Shown: piece by piece, positions 16,543 through 26,796 of the stretch | Layout: every line of letters starts with the position of its first letter | How positions within the stretch are numbered: position 1 is the stretch's first letter | DNA from: Dictyobacter kobayashii | GTDB lineage: Bacteria > Chloroflexota > Ktedonobacteria > Ktedonobacterales > Ktedonobacteraceae | DNA: 64,000 nucleotides | NCBI RefSeq assembly: GCF_003967555.1 | Contig: NZ_BIFS01000001.1 | Location: forward strand, 5,394,001-5,458,000 | Direction: 5' to 3' | Notes under the pieces: generated by a model | What the model was told of the DNA's origin: nothing | The model's input: only the letters and a program-made list of their open reading frames with translations | Database searches by the model: none | Made by a program: the position numbers and the translations under genes

Positions 16543-19154
16543 TCACAGGATTTCTATATAGCCTTCCGTGCCATTAACGCGGATTCTCTGTCCGTCATTG
16601 ATCAGCCTGGTGGCATTTTCTACTCCGACAACAGCTGGTAAGCCATATTCACGTGCGATAACTGCTCCATGGGTCATCAGTCCACCAACTTCGGTGACCA
16701 GGCCTTTTATGGATACAAACAATGGTGTCCAGCTGGGGTCAGTAAATGAGGTGACTAATATATCTCCCTCTTCTAGATCGGCCTCTTCCATGTGTAAGAT
16801 GACACGTGCTCGTCCCTCTATAACGCCGGAAGAAACAGGGAGACCTACAAGAGCTTCGGCAGGGAGATGTTCTCGTTTGTACTCACCTGCAATGATTTCC
16901 CCATCAGACGTGAGAACACGTGGGGGCGTGAGTTTTTCATAGAATGTGTACTCGTTCTTCCGTTTGCTGATGATCTGGTCATCCAGTTTCTTTGTGCGTA
17001 CGACTTCACGAAGTTCATGAAAAGTAAGATAGTAGATATCTTCTTTTTTATGAAGAACGTTGGCTTGTACCAGTTGTTCGGCTTCTTTCAGTAAAGCCTG
17101 CTTATAAACGAAGTAGCGATTAATCATGCCATATTTTGGATATTCACGATACCCGATGAAATTCCGGATCAGACTGATCATGCGTTTTGTCTCTTTGGCT
17201 TTTTGTTCGCCATCCGGTAGTTGCCTCAATCGATCCAATAACTCTTGTTCTTTTTTCAATGCTTTCTGTCGCCCTTGCTCAAATCTCCGCTTGCTTTCAC
17301 CGGGTTCAAAGTTTTTGATGTTACTGAGAATCAGGGGGACAAGAGCAGTTGGTTTTTCGCTCCAACGAGGTCTCGTTATATCGATTTCCCCGGCACAGCG
17401 CATTCCGTATTTGTTGAGATAAGCCTGGATGGTGTCCCGGCTTTCCTGTCCACCATTAAACTGGACCAGCTCATCCAGAAAGTTGTCATCTTTTGCATGC
17501 TGCAAGTACTCAATTACTTCTGGATAAGGGCGAATCACATCTGCAACATCCAACAGCGCCAAACCCATTTCCGAAGTGATATTGTTGGGTACAGATTGAG
17601 AAAGCGTGTCTGCCACGTTTTTTTCACCTAACCACTCCATCATTTTTTCATTGATCCATGATGAAGCATTCATAGCAGTCATAAACACGCCAAAACTTTG
17701 CGGATCAGATAAGCTCTTCTTTAATTGCTGAATGTCTTCCATAATAAAATCAATCAGATCCGATTCTGATTTCGTTTGGATGTTTTGTTTTAGTTCTTCT
17801 ATCGATGTTTCACTACGCTTGATCAAACCAGAAACGATTGCCGGATCGTATTCGTTGAGTGTTTTATAATTCGCAAGCGACGAACCTTGATTGCTTTTAC
17901 CGGGAATTTGTCCCTGCTTATCATCTGGTTGCGATTTGATAAAATCTCCCCGCCCTAAGATAGTCATGAGTGCGTCTTTTATAAGCGGATCTTTTCCCAG
18001 GACATCTACTATAATTGCTCTTCTGGCTGGTGAAGCTAGATCCTGTGTAATATCAACAAACAACCTTCCCCCAGCTGTAAACATGGGGCGTGCAGCCGTT
18101 AGCTGCCAGAAAGAGATTCCCAATGGTTTCATGGCGTCCGTCATCATTTGTTGATGACCGACAGATATATACACGTGATTTTCCTGGTCATTGGCATCGG
18201 GAATGGGATATAAAGTAGTGATAGGTCGGCTCTGGACAATAGAAAATGTATCATCAACCAGACACCATTCGATGTCCCGGGGGCAACCGAAATGTTCTTC
18301 GATCTTTCTACCTATGCGCTCAAGCTGCAAAATCTGCTCATCCGTCAGCGCTTGCCTATGCTGCCTCTCAGGCTCAATCTCCTGTTCTTTCGTACCGCCA
18401 TCTTTTAAAGCATAGATAGCCAATTTTTTGGTTGCTATCTTCTTCTCGATAACCTTGCCGTCACGCACTTTATAGCTATCCGCATTCACCAGGCCGGAGA
18501 CCAGGGCCTCACCAAGTCCGAAGCTTGCATCAATAGATACCACTTTTCTATTAGAAGTGACGGGATCGGCAGTGAACAAAATTCCTGCCGCCTGCGGGAA
18601 GACCATCTTCTGAACAACCACAGACAGGAGGACTTTCCGGTGGTCGAAGCCGTTTTGCAGGCGGTAAATTACTGCCCTCTCGGTAAAGAGCGATGCCCAG
18701 CACTTGCTGATATGCTTGAGGATTGCCTCCTTTCCGATAATGTTCAAATACGTATCCTGCTGGCCCGCAAAGGAAGCCGTCGGTAAATCCTCTGCAGTTG
18801 CGCTGGATCGTACTGCGTAGGCATTTTTTTCATCAAGCCTGGCGAGGTGGCGGGCGATCTCTTCACGAATGTCTTGAGGGATGGCTACCCCTTCGATGAC
18901 CCTGCGAAGCTCACCGCTAAGTTCACTGATTTTATCCCGGTCTTCCACTTTTAGAAGCGCTAACTGATCAAGTAATTCGTTAATCGACGACGTTTCCCCA
19001 ATGATTCTTTTAAAGGCTTCAGTGGAAATACAAAAGCCATCTGGTACGCGTATTCCTTCGATCCTGGAAAGTTCCCCCAGGTTCGCGCCTTTCCCCCCAC
19101 AACCATGAGTTTTGTTCTGTCAATATCCTGAAAACCAAGCACAAATGAACTCAT
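16543..19154 (-). CDS. rph: Rifamycin-inactivating phosphotransferase, frameshifted near the N-terminus
   Basis: Resembles Rph, which transfers the beta phosphate of ATP to rifamycins. In order: ATP-grasp domain with AYAVRSSATAEDLPTASFAG, QAAGILFTADPVTSNR, DIEWCLVDDTFSIVQSRPIT; a rifamycin-binding region; and the swivelling phosphohistidine domain VGGLMTHGAVIAREYGLPAV with its catalytic His. Total restored length is 870 residues, the normal size. ATG 19154 sits behind GAGGAGGG. One base is missing near 19088 (VVGGK then GANLGEL). The gene is visibly richer in A and T than its neighbours, and its protein recalls Paenibacillus/Listeria enzymes, suggesting lateral transfer. PEP synthase is the main alternative, but the central region fits Rph. 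Confidence 0.88.
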
Positions 19155-19429
19155 ACGTTTCCCTCCTCTATATAGAACAGATTGCTCGCTTGCCGCCATC
19201 GCGGGTGCGCCAGAGTGGCATCGTTTCCGCTTGAGTATAGGGGAAAGAATGCCAAAAAAAATCGTCCAAAAAGGCAGTGTGCTAGTAGACAGGAGGTGAT
19301 ACAATAAGAATGGAAGAGAATGGCCAGCCTCATAGAATTCAAAAAGTGCCTACCCGGACGACAATCTGGGACATTCTCCAATATATTTCATTTCAAAATA
19401 AGCAAATGCATCGGGGCGCCACAATAACA

Positions 19430-19695
19430 ACGAATTGTACGTGTACGAAAAAGCCACAAGAAAGACGATGCTCATAGGTTCGGGTCCATAGGTTCGGGTC
19501 TTGTACCCGATTGTCGCCCCGGTAGGGCGACCCGGTCTCCTCGCCGCTCGGTCCCTCGTGGCATTCACCTCTGCCCACGCGGTGCCCAAACGCATGGTCC
19601 GTGTTTGGGCACCGCGTGGGTCGAGGTGTCGGTGACGAGAGACCGGGCCCACTACCGGTGGGGCAATCGGGCGCTGAGGCCCGAACCTATGACAT
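19430..19695. repeat. Family-2 palindromic repeat unit, divergent copy
   Basis: One copy of the 172-bp family. Outer arms carry CATAGGTTCGGG near 19471 and its inverse near 19683. The centre is a strong hairpin: CCCACGCGGTGCCCAAAC (from 19577) pairs with GTTTGGGCACCGCGTGGG (to 19619). It separates the rifamycin gene from the caspase module, two convergent-to-tandem minus-strand units, and I see no gene in it. Confidence 0.75.
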
Positions 19696-19890
19696 CTCTT
19701 TTCTTGTTGCATGGTTGCTCAAAGAAGGGGAGGGGGCTTTATTTTTTTGCTTTTCGAGCGTGAAGATCAAAAGCGGGAGCAAATCCTGCATGTACGATTC
19801 GTGTTTCTTGTTGTGCTCAATTGCTTGTCTGGTGGCTAAGTGAGGTGCGTGGGACCTTGCGACACACACAAGATCCCAATATCAGGGTGA

Positions 19891-22800
19891 TCAAAGTTGT
19901 CTTTGCAACCTAAGGGCATCTGCGTTAACAGGGTCGTATTTTAATGCTTCGTCTAACATCTGGCGTGTTTTATGTTTTTCATGCAATTTGAGATATGTAG
20001 TTGCCATTGCGATATAAATGTCTACCTCACTTACATTCAGCTGGCGTGCCCGTTCTAATGCACTTAAGGCCATTTTCCACTCCTTGAGTTTCATATGGGC
20101 CTGGCCTAGATAATACCATGCTCGCCAGATGTTTGGATCGAGTTGCGTTGCCTGGCGCAACATGTTGATGGCCGCCGGTAGCTGTTTGGTTTCAGAATAT
20201 ACCTGTCCCAGGGCCATCAGCATTAAGGCATGATCGGGGTCGAGCTTCAAGCCATCCGTCAGAAATGCCTCGGCCTCCCGATAGGCGTGCCGTTCCAGCG
20301 CAATCAGCCCAAGCTGATGATAAATGGCCTCATCCTTTGGTGCCAGGACCAGGGCCTTTCTGAAGGCATTGATGGCTTGCGCAGACAGTTCTAGATCACG
20401 ATAGCACAGGCCGAGTTGAAAGGCAGCCTCTGAAGCATCCTGTTTAACTTTCAATGCCTCCTCAAAGTATTCGGCAGCCATCGTCGTGTTCTGCTTAAAA
20501 AGCGACTGATCACTTTCTTTGAGCGATTCACCATATTGGCGATAGGCATATCCCAGGTAATAAAGCGCTGTGTAGCTGTTATCTCCCTGACTTTGCGCCA
20601 GCTTAAAGTAGGCGATAGCGCCAGAATGATTCTTGTCCTTGAGCAGTTGTAGACCTTCATCGTACACCGCTTGCTGACCACTCGTATGACTATTGGTTGT
20701 CACTGGACGGGCTCGTATAGTAGGCTGCGCTTGTGGAGATGATCCCGACTGCACTGGTCTGGCCTGAATAGGTGTTTGCCGTAGAGATGATCCCGACTGC
20801 ACTGGTCTGGCCTGGATCGGTCTGGCCTGGATCGGAATTGAAGATCCGGGTACAAGAGGTTGCCCATCCTGTTTACAAAATTTTGCGCCGGGACGATTTC
20901 GGTAACCACACTGGTTGCATATAACGCCTGGATTGGCATCTTTGCTTATGGTTGTGACTGGATTTCTTACCGGGGCGTTTATCTGCGTTCCCTGATTGGG
21001 TCCGGCGGTGTAGTCTATGTTGATATCCTCTCTTAGATGTGCATCAAAGGTACCTGCAACGGGTATATCATAAGCCAGATCAGCCTGAATAATACGGGAG
21101 TGACCGGCAGAGGATGGGTTGACCATCAGCTCAAGCAGTACATAGTTCACCGTATCTTGTTGCCAGTTCCCCAGTGGGATTACTACCGGGTATTCCGACA
21201 GTGCTGCCGGATCAATATTCTGGATATTGGGCAGGGCCTTCACAGCCTTGCGAAACGTGATACCTGCGGGCGAACGCAAGGTCAGCACTGTGTTATGCAC
21301 CACGGTTGCTATGTTGTTTTTTACCTGCTGATTGAAGAATTCTACCGCATCTTCAGGCGATTGGATACGTTGGGCAGGTGGACCGCCGCTTAGCTGGCTG
21401 ATATCGTTTAACAGGCTCTCATCCCAATCTGACCCAACACCCAGCGTAATGATAGAGATGCCAGCCGCCGCTGCATCGCGTGCTAATTGGCGACAGCGAT
21501 CAGCATCCTTGTGGGTGAGCCCATCGGTGATCAAGACCATGCGGCTGACCGCGTTGGGGATATTCCAGCGGTGCAGTTCGCCCAGTCCACGAATCATACC
21601 CGACGACATGCTTGAGCCACCCCATCCCGAATGGGATCAATGGCAGCTTTCATGCCCGGTTTGTCATTACAAGGCATCGAAGGGATAATTACTTGTGCCG
21701 TATCATCAAAATTAACTACAGAGATATAATCAGATGGTTCCAGGTAATCAACGATCTTTTTCGCGGCTTCCCTGATATTTCTTATTTTGGCTCCTCTCAT
21801 TGTGCCGGAGCGGTCAATCACCACGGCTATGTTGAGAGGTGCCCGAATTCCTGCCAGGAATGCGGCTGGTTTGGCTTCCAATAAGACGTGTATAACCTGG
21901 CTACTACCAGTAGCTGGCAGCGACTCCTTTTCCAAAATATATGCCAGGCTAACTTCATTTGAAGCACGTGGATTATTGGGCGCAAGCTTTTTTGTGAAAA
22001 GCTTAGCCAGTTCCTCGGGGGCAGCCAGCCCTCCTGGCTGATACCAGAGGGCGGGCTGTGCGGGCATTTGCCAGGGATCGGGTCTATTCACCGCGTTAGC
22101 CGCTACCTGATGCAAAGGATCAGGTCTATTTGCCGGATTAGCCGTTATCGGGAGTGGTTTATTGCCCGGCTGCCCATTGTTCTGAAGCGCGACATTGGGA
22201 AAAAGGGGATATCCGCAATGTCTCCTTCGCTCTGATCAGGAGAATGCAGATGGGGCCGGGGCGCATTCGATGAATCGGCCAGCAGGTCTGTGGCCAGCAT
22301 ATTCAGGTCACGCAGGGACAAATAGGATTTGTTCGCCTGGTGCGGATTGCCGGTCGTGAGGACCTTTAGTAGCGCCTCCGTGAATATCGTATGGCTGCCG
22401 TCTTGTGAAATCAGTGAAGGAACCTTGGGTCCCGAGGAACACCACAGCGTAGTTCCTCTCTGGGGATATCCCGTTCCCTGGCTTGCCTCCTTGAAGGCGT
22501 CAACCGTCTGTTGGAAGGCCACCTGACCGGGCGCGGACTGAAATGAGTGGAAGGCGGCGGCAGCAAAACAGCAGTCTAGAATCAGAATGCGTCTCAGCCG
22601 TCGCGCTTTTTCTTTCAGGGTATCGGCTAACGACGCTATGCCTATACTGGAAGCTCGCGGGCTATCGCTGCGGGTGCGGCGGATCGCCAGGTAATATTCA
22701 GCTTGAAAGCCAACAAATCCCCATGACCAACATAGTAAACGAGCAGGTCTCTGGCCGCACTCCCTGAGCTTTTCAGTGCCTTTATCCTTTGATCAAGGAA

Positions 22801-23028
22801 GTCACCAATAGCGCTATCAATATCATCCGCGCTCTGGTCTACATCAAAGAGATCTAATAAATTCTCCGCTGAAAGCCCGAATTGGCGCGGGTTGAGCAAG
22901 TACTTTTTCAACTGGCTGGCCGAATTCGTGAATGCTTTTGAGCTTTGAAGTTCAGGAAAGCGTGGCCACTGGCTTGCTCCAAGCAGGATAACCAGGGTCG
23001 TTTGTGGAGATGGACTTATCTGTGGCAT
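19891..23028 (-). CDS. Caspase-VWA-zinc ribbon-TPR fusion protein (three frame breaks)
   Basis: With three single bases restored (near 22710, 22200 and 21622) this is one 1046-residue protein. Domains in order: a caspase-like peptidase with catalytic His in YYVGHGG and Cys in ILILDCCFA; a proline/asparagine linker; a VWA domain with MIDAS DRSGTMRGA and VLITDGLTHKDAD; a zinc ribbon CNQCGYRNRPGAKFCKQDG whose fourth ligand is Asp instead of Cys; a linker with repeated IQARPVQSGSS; and about seven TPRs to the end. ATG 23028 follows GGTGGAG inside the stop region of the EACC1-like gene, so both are translated together. Such combinations are known in bacterial conflict and programmed-death systems. 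The peptidase is probably the effector, with VWA and TPR parts for assembly or sensing; this is inference. Confidence 0.8.
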
Positions 23029-23040
23029 GCTATCTCCACC

Positions 23041-23378
23041 TCACTTTTTAGCGACCAGCAGTTCAGCTAATTTTAGCGCATCTTTACTGGTGAGGTTTGT
23101 GGCAACGATTTCACCGTCGGCTGTCTTGATAGTAATGCCGGTTTTCCGATGAAGGGTGAGCCAGTCCCTACTGCTTTGGCCGTCGCGAGTATGGCGGGTG
23201 TGCCCAGGATGAGCACCAATGTCGCCCCAAAATCTTGTGTGTGAGGATTATCCCGTCTGCGCTCTACCTCGATATCCGAGGAAGTATCGAGGAGAACGTC
23301 CCTTAATTCGCTGGCATAAATGTTTGCTTCTGCACCTGAGACGTTATCAAAATTGATGATGTACGTTTGCTGATCCAA
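23041..23378 (-). CDS. EACC1-like (effector-associated constant component) protein, frameshifted
   Basis: Restored length 112 residues. The pattern ASELRDVLLDTSSDIEVERR, then DFGATLVLILGTPAILATAKA, then a DWL segment and a final strand ITIKTADGEIVATNLTSKDA followed by a helix matches the EACC1 family: a small adaptor found beside caspase, trypsin and TIR effectors in NTP-dependent conflict systems (family described by Aravind and colleagues). One base is missing at the G run 23166-23168. The start is TTG 23378 with AAGGAG six bases upstream. The gene ends 12 bases before the caspase-VWA-TPR gene. Recognition is from memory of the family pattern. Confidence 0.7.
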
Positions 23379-23696
23379 ATTATGCTCCTTTGCTATCCTG
23401 TCATCCGTTTCAGCTTTTCCTTGCTTTGCTTGCTCTCGACTTAACTGGATAAACGTACGGGAGTAGGGATTTTTACGTCAGGGGAGGATGGCCTTTGAGC
23501 AGACCCGTTTCACCAATAAGCCAGCGGCAAATGCCAAACCATCGCTCCTTCCATCAACTTGTTAGAGATGTGTTGTTGTGCTCCGACTTTTCTGTGACGA
23601 GTTTAGCATAAATATCGACCTTCTTACAAGTATCTTCCTACTTTATTTTCAGATGGTGCACCTGCCTCTAATCTTAGCGCCAGCCTCATAACATGC

Positions 23697-23719
23697 AAAA
23701 AAAGCGGCCCGCAGGCCGC
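23697..23719 (-). terminator. Orphan intrinsic terminator (minus strand)
   Basis: GCGGCC-CGCA-GGCCGC (23704-23719) with an A run at 23697-23703, which is a T run on the minus strand. It is the same hairpin as the one ending the aceA-aceB operon at 25042-25068. No minus-strand gene ends just before it, and the transposase and repeat array lie between the two copies. Confidence 0.6.
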
Positions 23720-23821
23720 ACGAATGATGAGATGCGTTTTACATTGCTTTTCCGAGCAGGATGGGAAGGGCGAGGCCATGTTCCGCCCTCGTTTCCGTTT
23801 TTTCAAAGTTATCCGGTATCC

Positions 23822-23842
23822 ATATAACTAGAGAAGTTATAT
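23822..23842 (+). promoter_or_regulatory. Inverted repeat upstream of the transposase
   Basis: ATATAACT (23822-23829) and AGTTATAT (23835-23842), five bases apart, lie just before the GGAGGAG ribosome site of the transposase gene. It could be an operator or a short mRNA hairpin that limits translation of the transposase. Confidence 0.35.
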
Positions 23843-23859
23843 AAATTGGAGGAGAAACT

Positions 23860-24384
23860 TTGAGCAAACAAAAAAAGCCTCGTCGCAAATCATTTAAACC
23901 GTTAAAGCAGTTAGGCCTGCCAGCACATAAATATTACCTACCGGGAGCGTATGCCTTCACGATTTGTACGCATCAACGCAAGGCTCTGTTCAACATTCCT
24001 GCGTTGCGTTCCATTTTATATGAAGAATGGGCAAAATTACCGCAACATTTTAATGGGATCGTACCTGGAACAATAATGGTGATGCATGATCATCTTCATT
24101 GTATGTTGATTCTTAAAGATGGATTTGTGCATACTAAGAGTGCTCGACAAATTATTGGTAGCTATAAGTCCATTGTAGCCCGGGCATGGATTAGTTACTT
24201 AGATGAGACAGGAGCCAACTATCCCGGTAAAATATGGCAATATCGCTCGTATGATCATGTTGTCATGAGCGAAGCGGATTTTAAAGCGCAGACAGCATAT
24301 ATCCTGAACAATCCCGCCGCCTACAAAGCCAAACAAAAAAAAACAATCCAAGCAGACAACAGAATAAAAAATATAAAATTTTGA
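23860..24384 (+). CDS. REP-associated tyrosine transposase (RAYT, IS200-like HUH nuclease)
   Basis: A 174-residue Y1 transposase. It shows the RAYT layout: YYLPGAYAFTICTHQRKALF near the start, the HUH motif in VMHDHLHCMLIL, the helix RQIIGSYKSIVARAW, IWQYRSYDHVV with candidate catalytic Tyr, and the end block YILNNPAAYKAKQ. RAYTs nick DNA at short palindromes and are usually single-copy genes flanked by the palindromes they act on. Exactly this is seen: a tandem array of 172-bp palindromic units starts 15 bases after the stop. The start is TTG at 23860 with GGAGGAG upstream. Confidence 0.85.
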   Translation: MSKQKKPRRKSFKPLKQLGLPAHKYYLPGAYAFTICTHQRKALFNIPALRSILYEEWAKLPQHFNGIVPGTIMVMHDHLHCMLILKDGFVHTKSARQIIGSYKSIVARAWISYLDETGANYPGKIWQYRSYDHVVMSEADFKAQTAYILNNPAAYKAKQKKTIQADNRIKNIKF

Positions 24385-24398
24385 CGATCTCAAATGTA

Positions 24399-24995
24399 CA
24401 AGCAACGGCGATGCGCATAGGTTCGGCCCTCAGCGGCCGATTGCCGCCCTCCGCAGAGCCGGCGGCCCGGTATCCAGCGATTGAGTACCTCGTCGTATAA
24501 CCCCTACCTCCACGCGGTGCCCAAATGTATGGTCCGCGTTTGGGCACCGCGTGGGCCGAGGTCTCAGAAACAAGCAACGCGATGCGCATAGGTTCGGCCC
24601 TCAGCGGCCGATTGCCGCCCTCCGCAGAGCCGGCGGCCCGGTATCCCAGCGATTGAGTACCTCGTCGTATAACCCCTACCTCCACGCGGTGCCCAAATGT
24701 ATGGTCCGCGTTTGGGCACCGCGTGGGCCGAGGTCTCAGAAACAAGCAACGGCGATGCTCATAGGTTCGGCCCTCAGCGGCCGATTGCCGCCCTCCGCAG
24801 AGCCGGCGGCCCGGTATCCCAGCGATTGAGTACCTCGTCGTATAACCCTACCTCCACGCGGTGCCCAAAAGCGGACCATGCGTTTGGGCACCGCGTGGGC
24901 CGAGGTCTCAGAAACAAGCAACGGCGTGATGAGGATACCGGGCCGCCCTACCGGGGCGGCAATCGGCCGCTGAGGGCCGAACCTATGAGAATCGT
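24399..24995. repeat. Family-2 tandem array: three 172-bp palindromic units plus inverted end
   Basis: Units begin at 24399, 24571 and 24743, with a fourth start at 24915, a constant 172-base period. Each unit has an outer block (GGTTCGGCCCTCAGCGGCCG), a middle block ending GTACCTCGTCGTATAACCCC and a central hairpin in which CCACGCGGTGCCCAAA pairs with TTTGGGCACCGCGTGG. After 24915 the outer block recurs inverted and ends near 24995. The array lies directly behind the RAYT gene; related copies are at 19430 and 32160. Open frames crossing it are repeat artefacts. Confidence 0.85.
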
Positions 24996-25041
24996 ATTTC
25001 TTGGTGCTTTGTTCGACAAGAGACGTACATCTCTCAAGCCG

Positions 25042-25068
25042 AAAAGAAAAAGCGGCCCGCAGGCCGCT
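25042..25068 (-). terminator. Intrinsic terminator of the aceA-aceB operon
   Basis: AGCGGCC (25051-25057) pairs with GGCCGCT (25062-25068) around CGCA. The A run at 25042-25050 becomes the T tract on the minus strand. It lies 32 bases after the malate synthase stop codon. Confidence 0.8.
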
Positions 25069-25099
25069 CAGACGATGAACTGGTTGTGGTCGTGGTTTT

Positions 25100-26736
25100 C
25101 TATTCGAGGTAGGGGTAGGCGGCGCTGGTCAGGAAGTCGGTGAACTGGGGTCGCAGACCAGTTTGTCCAGGATGGTTCCGGCGGTGACGAGGCGGCGGAT
25201 GGCATACTGGTTGGCGCCGAGCGTGTTCTTGAGGGTCTGGGTCTCTTCGTCTAGCATTTGGCGGAACATGCCTCGGGTGACCTTGCGGCCGTCGTCGAGT
25301 ACGCCGTCTGGATGGTGGACCCATTGCCAGAGTTGGGCGCGCGAGATCTCTACGGTAGCGGCGTCTTCCATCAGGTTGTTGATGGGCACGCAGCCGGAGC
25401 CGCGTAGCCAGGCTTCGAGGTAGCTCAGGCTGACGCTGATGTTGGTGCGCAACCCTTGCTCGGTGATGCGGCCATCGGGTATCTGGAGCAGGTTGGCGGC
25501 CGACACATAGACGTCTTCGCGCTTGCGCTCGATCTGGTTTGGACCACCCATGATGGCGTCGAATTCTTTGCGGGCGATATCGACCAGCCCGGGGTGCGCG
25601 ACCCAGGTACCATCGTGACCATCGACGGCCTCGCGCCGCTTGTCCGCCTGGACGCGGGCCATGGCCTCCTCGTTGGCCTGCGCATCCCTTTTGTTGGGAA
25701 TCTGGGCCGCCATGCCGCCGATCGCGTGCGCGTGTCGATGGTGGCAGGTCTTGATCGTCAGGAGCGAGTAGGCACGCATAAATGGTGTGCGCATCGTGAT
25801 GCAGGCGCGATTCGGCAGGATAAAATCGGGTACCTGGCGGAACTTCTTGATGGCGCTAAAGATATAGTCCCAGCGTCCACAGTTCAGGCCAGCCGAATGT
25901 TCGCGCAGCTCATAGAGTATCTCATCCATCTCAAAGGCGGCCAGGATGGTCTCGATCAGCACGGTCGCTTTGATGGTGCCTTGCGGAATCCCTAGCTGCT
26001 CCTGGGCAAAGATAAAGATCTCGTTCCACAGGCGCGCCTCCATATGGCTTTCCAGTTTTGGTAGATAAAAGTATGGGCCGCTGCCGTTGGCCAGCAGCTG
26101 GTGGGCATTATGGTAAAAGTAGAGTCCAAAGTCAAAGATACTGGCCGAGATCGGTTTACCATCGATCAGTACATGTTTCTCGTTCAGATGCCAGCCGCGA
26201 GGGCGTACGAACAGGATCGCGGTCTCCTGATTCAATGTATAGTGCTTGCCAGTTTTGCCATCGCTATAGCTAATAGTACGTCGGATCGCGTCGTAGAGAT
26301 TGATTTGCCCCTGAATGGTGCCATGCCAGGTCGGTGAGTGGGCATCTTCGAAATCCGCCATAAAGACCTGCGCGCCAGAATTTAGTCCGTTGATGACCAT
26401 CTTGCGCTCAACCGGGCCGGTGATCTCGACCCGCCGATCCCAGAGCTCGCTGGGAACGGGGGCGATGATCCATTCACGGTTGCGAATATGCGCGGTCTCA
26501 GGAAGGAAATCTGGCTGCTTGCCAGCATCCAGCTCAGCCTGCCGCTGCACGCGTCGTTGGAGCAGGTCCTGGCGTTCAGGTTCGAAGGTTGAAGAGAGCA
26601 GCGCGATAAAATCCAGGGCGCCTGGTGTGAGTATGCCCTCATATGCTGCGGTCATAGTACCCTGGATCGTCACCGGAATATCCGATGCTGTCACACTTCG
26701 TCGTGCTGTCTGTACGCTTGCCTTTTCATCGATCAT
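25100..26736 (-). CDS. aceB: Malate synthase A, frameshifted at the C-terminus
   Basis: Condenses glyoxylate with acetyl-CoA to malate, the second step of the glyoxylate bypass. Restored length is 545 residues, the size of the A isoform. Visible blocks: GPVERKMVINGLNSGAQVFMADFEDAHSPTW (catalytic core), FVRPRGWHLNEKHV, KLESHMEARLWNE, VLIETILAAFEMDEILYELR, GGMAAQIPN, DGTWVAHPGL and the C-terminal NNLMEDAATVEISRAQLWQW with the catalytic Asp. One base is missing in the C run at 25148-25151; with it the end reads PQFTDFLTSAAYPYLE. It lies 60 bases behind aceA, in one operon ending at the terminator at 25042. Confidence 0.93.
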
Positions 26737-26796
26737 AGCCTGTGCATCCTTTCAGAAGTCCATCAATCTCTCTGTGTTTCCTGAACTATTGCTTGT

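Noticed and set aside
16543..18948. Phosphoenolpyruvate synthase
   Set aside because: The central region and the length of about 870 residues match rifamycin phosphotransferase, and the swivelling His domain is C-terminal, as in Rph.
23624..23806. A 60-codon minus-strand gene
   Set aside because: It contains the GCGGCC hairpin terminator and has no ribosome site or family resemblance.
24281..24921. Several overlapping open frames on both strands with the same repeated peptides
   Set aside because: They are the family-2 repeat array read in different frames; the period is DNA-level (172 bases, not a multiple of three) and no ribosome sites are present.
24399..24995. CRISPR array
   Set aside because: Units are 172 bases, nearly identical throughout and without variable spacers; no cas genes are present. 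The 66-bp tandem repeat at 30421 was excluded for the same reasons.
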